From Aphrophora alni (Eukaryota > Arthropoda > Insecta > Hemiptera > Aphrophoridae), in NCBI GenBank assembly GCA_963513935.1, contig OY740769.1, forward strand, positions 35,925,120 to 35,989,119: 64,000 nucleotides of DNA, written 5' to 3'. The notes beneath the pieces are model-generated. The model was not told the DNA's origin. It saw only the letters and a list, made by a program, of their open reading frames with translations, and did no database searches. The position numbers and the translations under genes are program-made. Positions 62,768-64,000 of this stretch are shown one piece after another (positions within the stretch are counted from its first letter, which is position 1; every line of letters begins with the position of its first letter).

Positions 62768-62811
62768 ACCCTCTGACGATGATAACTATGTTATTGAAAT
62801 GTAGATTAGGG
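62768..62811 (+). ncRNA. Hammerhead-like ribozyme motif, copy F
   Basis: CTGACGA (62773-62779), then T, stem GATAAC with GTTATT across TAT, then GAAA. It also has a possible closing helix: CCCT just before CTGACGA can pair with AGGG (about 62807-62810), with a mini-stem and ATT triplet between GAAA and AGGG. This is the order of a type I hammerhead with a minimal stem III. Stem I is only four base pairs, so confidence is moderate. Confidence 0.48.
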
Positions 62812-64000
62812 CATTTAGAGGAATAAACAAATTAAAGTACAATAATTAATTGTGTTTTAATTATTGTTCCAGTAATTGTGGCTTGGAGTATATTCAAACC
62901 ATTATTATTAATTCACCACAGTGCTCAAAAAGATTGTATCAAAGCACTTATCACTTGACACAAACAATATGTGGTCGAAAATATCACGCAGTCACTATTA
63001 CTTACAACCAAAACATTTTTTAAATACTGATGCTCAAGAAGTTACATAGGCTTGATTACATTCCAAAAATAAAAAATGGCTAGATTCAATTTATAGTTGT
63101 ACCGAAGTATGCAGCTCTTGGAGCGGCCAAGAAAAGAGCTATTTTTATTTTATCAAATGCCCCTGCGGTTTGTGCGGTTTGTGCCGTATGTTACCGCAAT
63201 ACAGAAGAGTAAGGGAATTAGGCTACCTGATCGGTTGTAGGTTGTTACAGCTTTGTGAAAACTCATTAAAAGCAAGATATCCTCTACACCTGGCCATGCA
63301 ATATCTGATTAACTCGATTGATACAACAGTGAAATTTAGGTGAGCGTATTATTTAACATAATTTATTAGTTATCACAGACATATATATTTTGTATTAACC
63401 TGCATTTATTTAAATGTGTTTCTTTGATGAATTAAAATGGCCTTCCAAAAATATATAGATTAATTTTTAAACTCAATACGCTACATAATTTGATAGTCTG
63501 CGGGCCGGATGTGGAAGTTTGTCTATTTTCTTTGTTTTAACAAATTAACGGCACCATCATTTTTTTGTATTGACTTCAACACCGTAAATATATTCACAAG
63601 GAAAACAAAAGAGACGCAAAAACAGTTTTATCTGTAACTTTCCGATGATGATGACTACTTCATCCAAGTTAATTCGGTTACTAAAAGCAATATAACTAGA
63701 TCACTAAAACCACTAGATCAATAGTTAAAGAAATTAAAACCCTAAATTTAATTATTCAATTTAATATAGATTCAACTAACAAAGCACTATAACTCACGTA
63801 ATGGGAAATATTTAACTATCTAAGAAAGAATTAGATAACTTTTTAAATCCACTCTCTCTTAGGACATATTTATTAGGATAGATATATGCTCATTGTACCC
63901 TTTAGGAATGAAGGTACTTTATTTGATAATATTCATAAAATACAACGATTTTACAATTATTTTAAATTTGGTGTCGTATAATACTTAAACCCTGGAATGT
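62812..64000. other. Non-coding stretch with a GC-richer patch at 63090-63300
   Basis: Mostly A+T-rich. The patch at 63090-63300 has triplicated GCGGTTTGT-like units (about 63165-63190), and a plus-strand frame open for 42 codons (63084-63212) reading KYAALGAAKKRAIFILSNAP. It matches nothing I recognise and is too short to call a gene. Confidence 0.4.

Noticed and set aside
63084..63212. 42-codon frame in the GC-richer patch as an exon
   Set aside because: Short, no recognised domain, and the cysteine-rich part is a translation of a short nucleotide repeat.

Overview
The window looks like nuclear DNA of an arthropod, most likely an insect. It is very A+T-rich, full of long (AT)n microsatellites, and carries relics of the mariner and Jockey transposon families in the form seen in insect genomes. 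A few TTAGG units, the common arthropod telomere repeat, occur internally. A hemipteran is a reasonable guess, but no host gene is recognisable enough to prove it. A 200-base run of N (26734-26933) marks an assembly gap. I find no complete host protein-coding gene, no convincing tRNA or rRNA gene and no CRISPR array. The window reads as intergenic or large-intron sequence with transposon insertions.

Layout. 1-2.8 kb: a composite repeat region with AT microsatellites, two inverted hammerhead-like RNA motifs (998-1033 minus, 2719-2760 plus) and, between them, a CCAAT/TATA promoter-like block with a TCGTCG-rich leader. 4.4-5.2 kb: a CpG-richer patch. 8022-8912: an internally deleted mariner-like element with 111-bp inverted repeats and TA target duplications. 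10338-10401: paired CGATCGCG motifs. 13481-13514: a third hammerhead-like motif. 21748-22832: a microsatellite joined to a mariner-type end, then a 196-bp tandem duplication. 33187-39163: the largest feature, a non-autonomous LTR element with 1.94-kb LTRs ending TG...CA, a 4-bp target duplication (AGTT), near-identical LTRs and no gag/pol. 51028-51387: a small inverted-repeat element with GACCGCAAA subterminal motifs. 53376-53499: a possible exon. 56475-57091: a 5'-truncated Jockey-clade LINE tail with an 11-bp target duplication. 58379-58644: a fold-back element with two opposed hammerhead-like motifs. 62768-62811: one more such motif.

The most interesting signal is a dispersed RNA-motif family. 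Five or six places share the order CTGANGA(T) - short stem-loop - GAAA(CGCG). The stem sequences differ but pairing is kept. This is the core order of a hammerhead ribozyme, known from Penelope-like elements and retrozymes. The second notable feature is the recent, coding-empty LTR element with a GC-rich, hairpin-rich leader just inside its 5' LTR.
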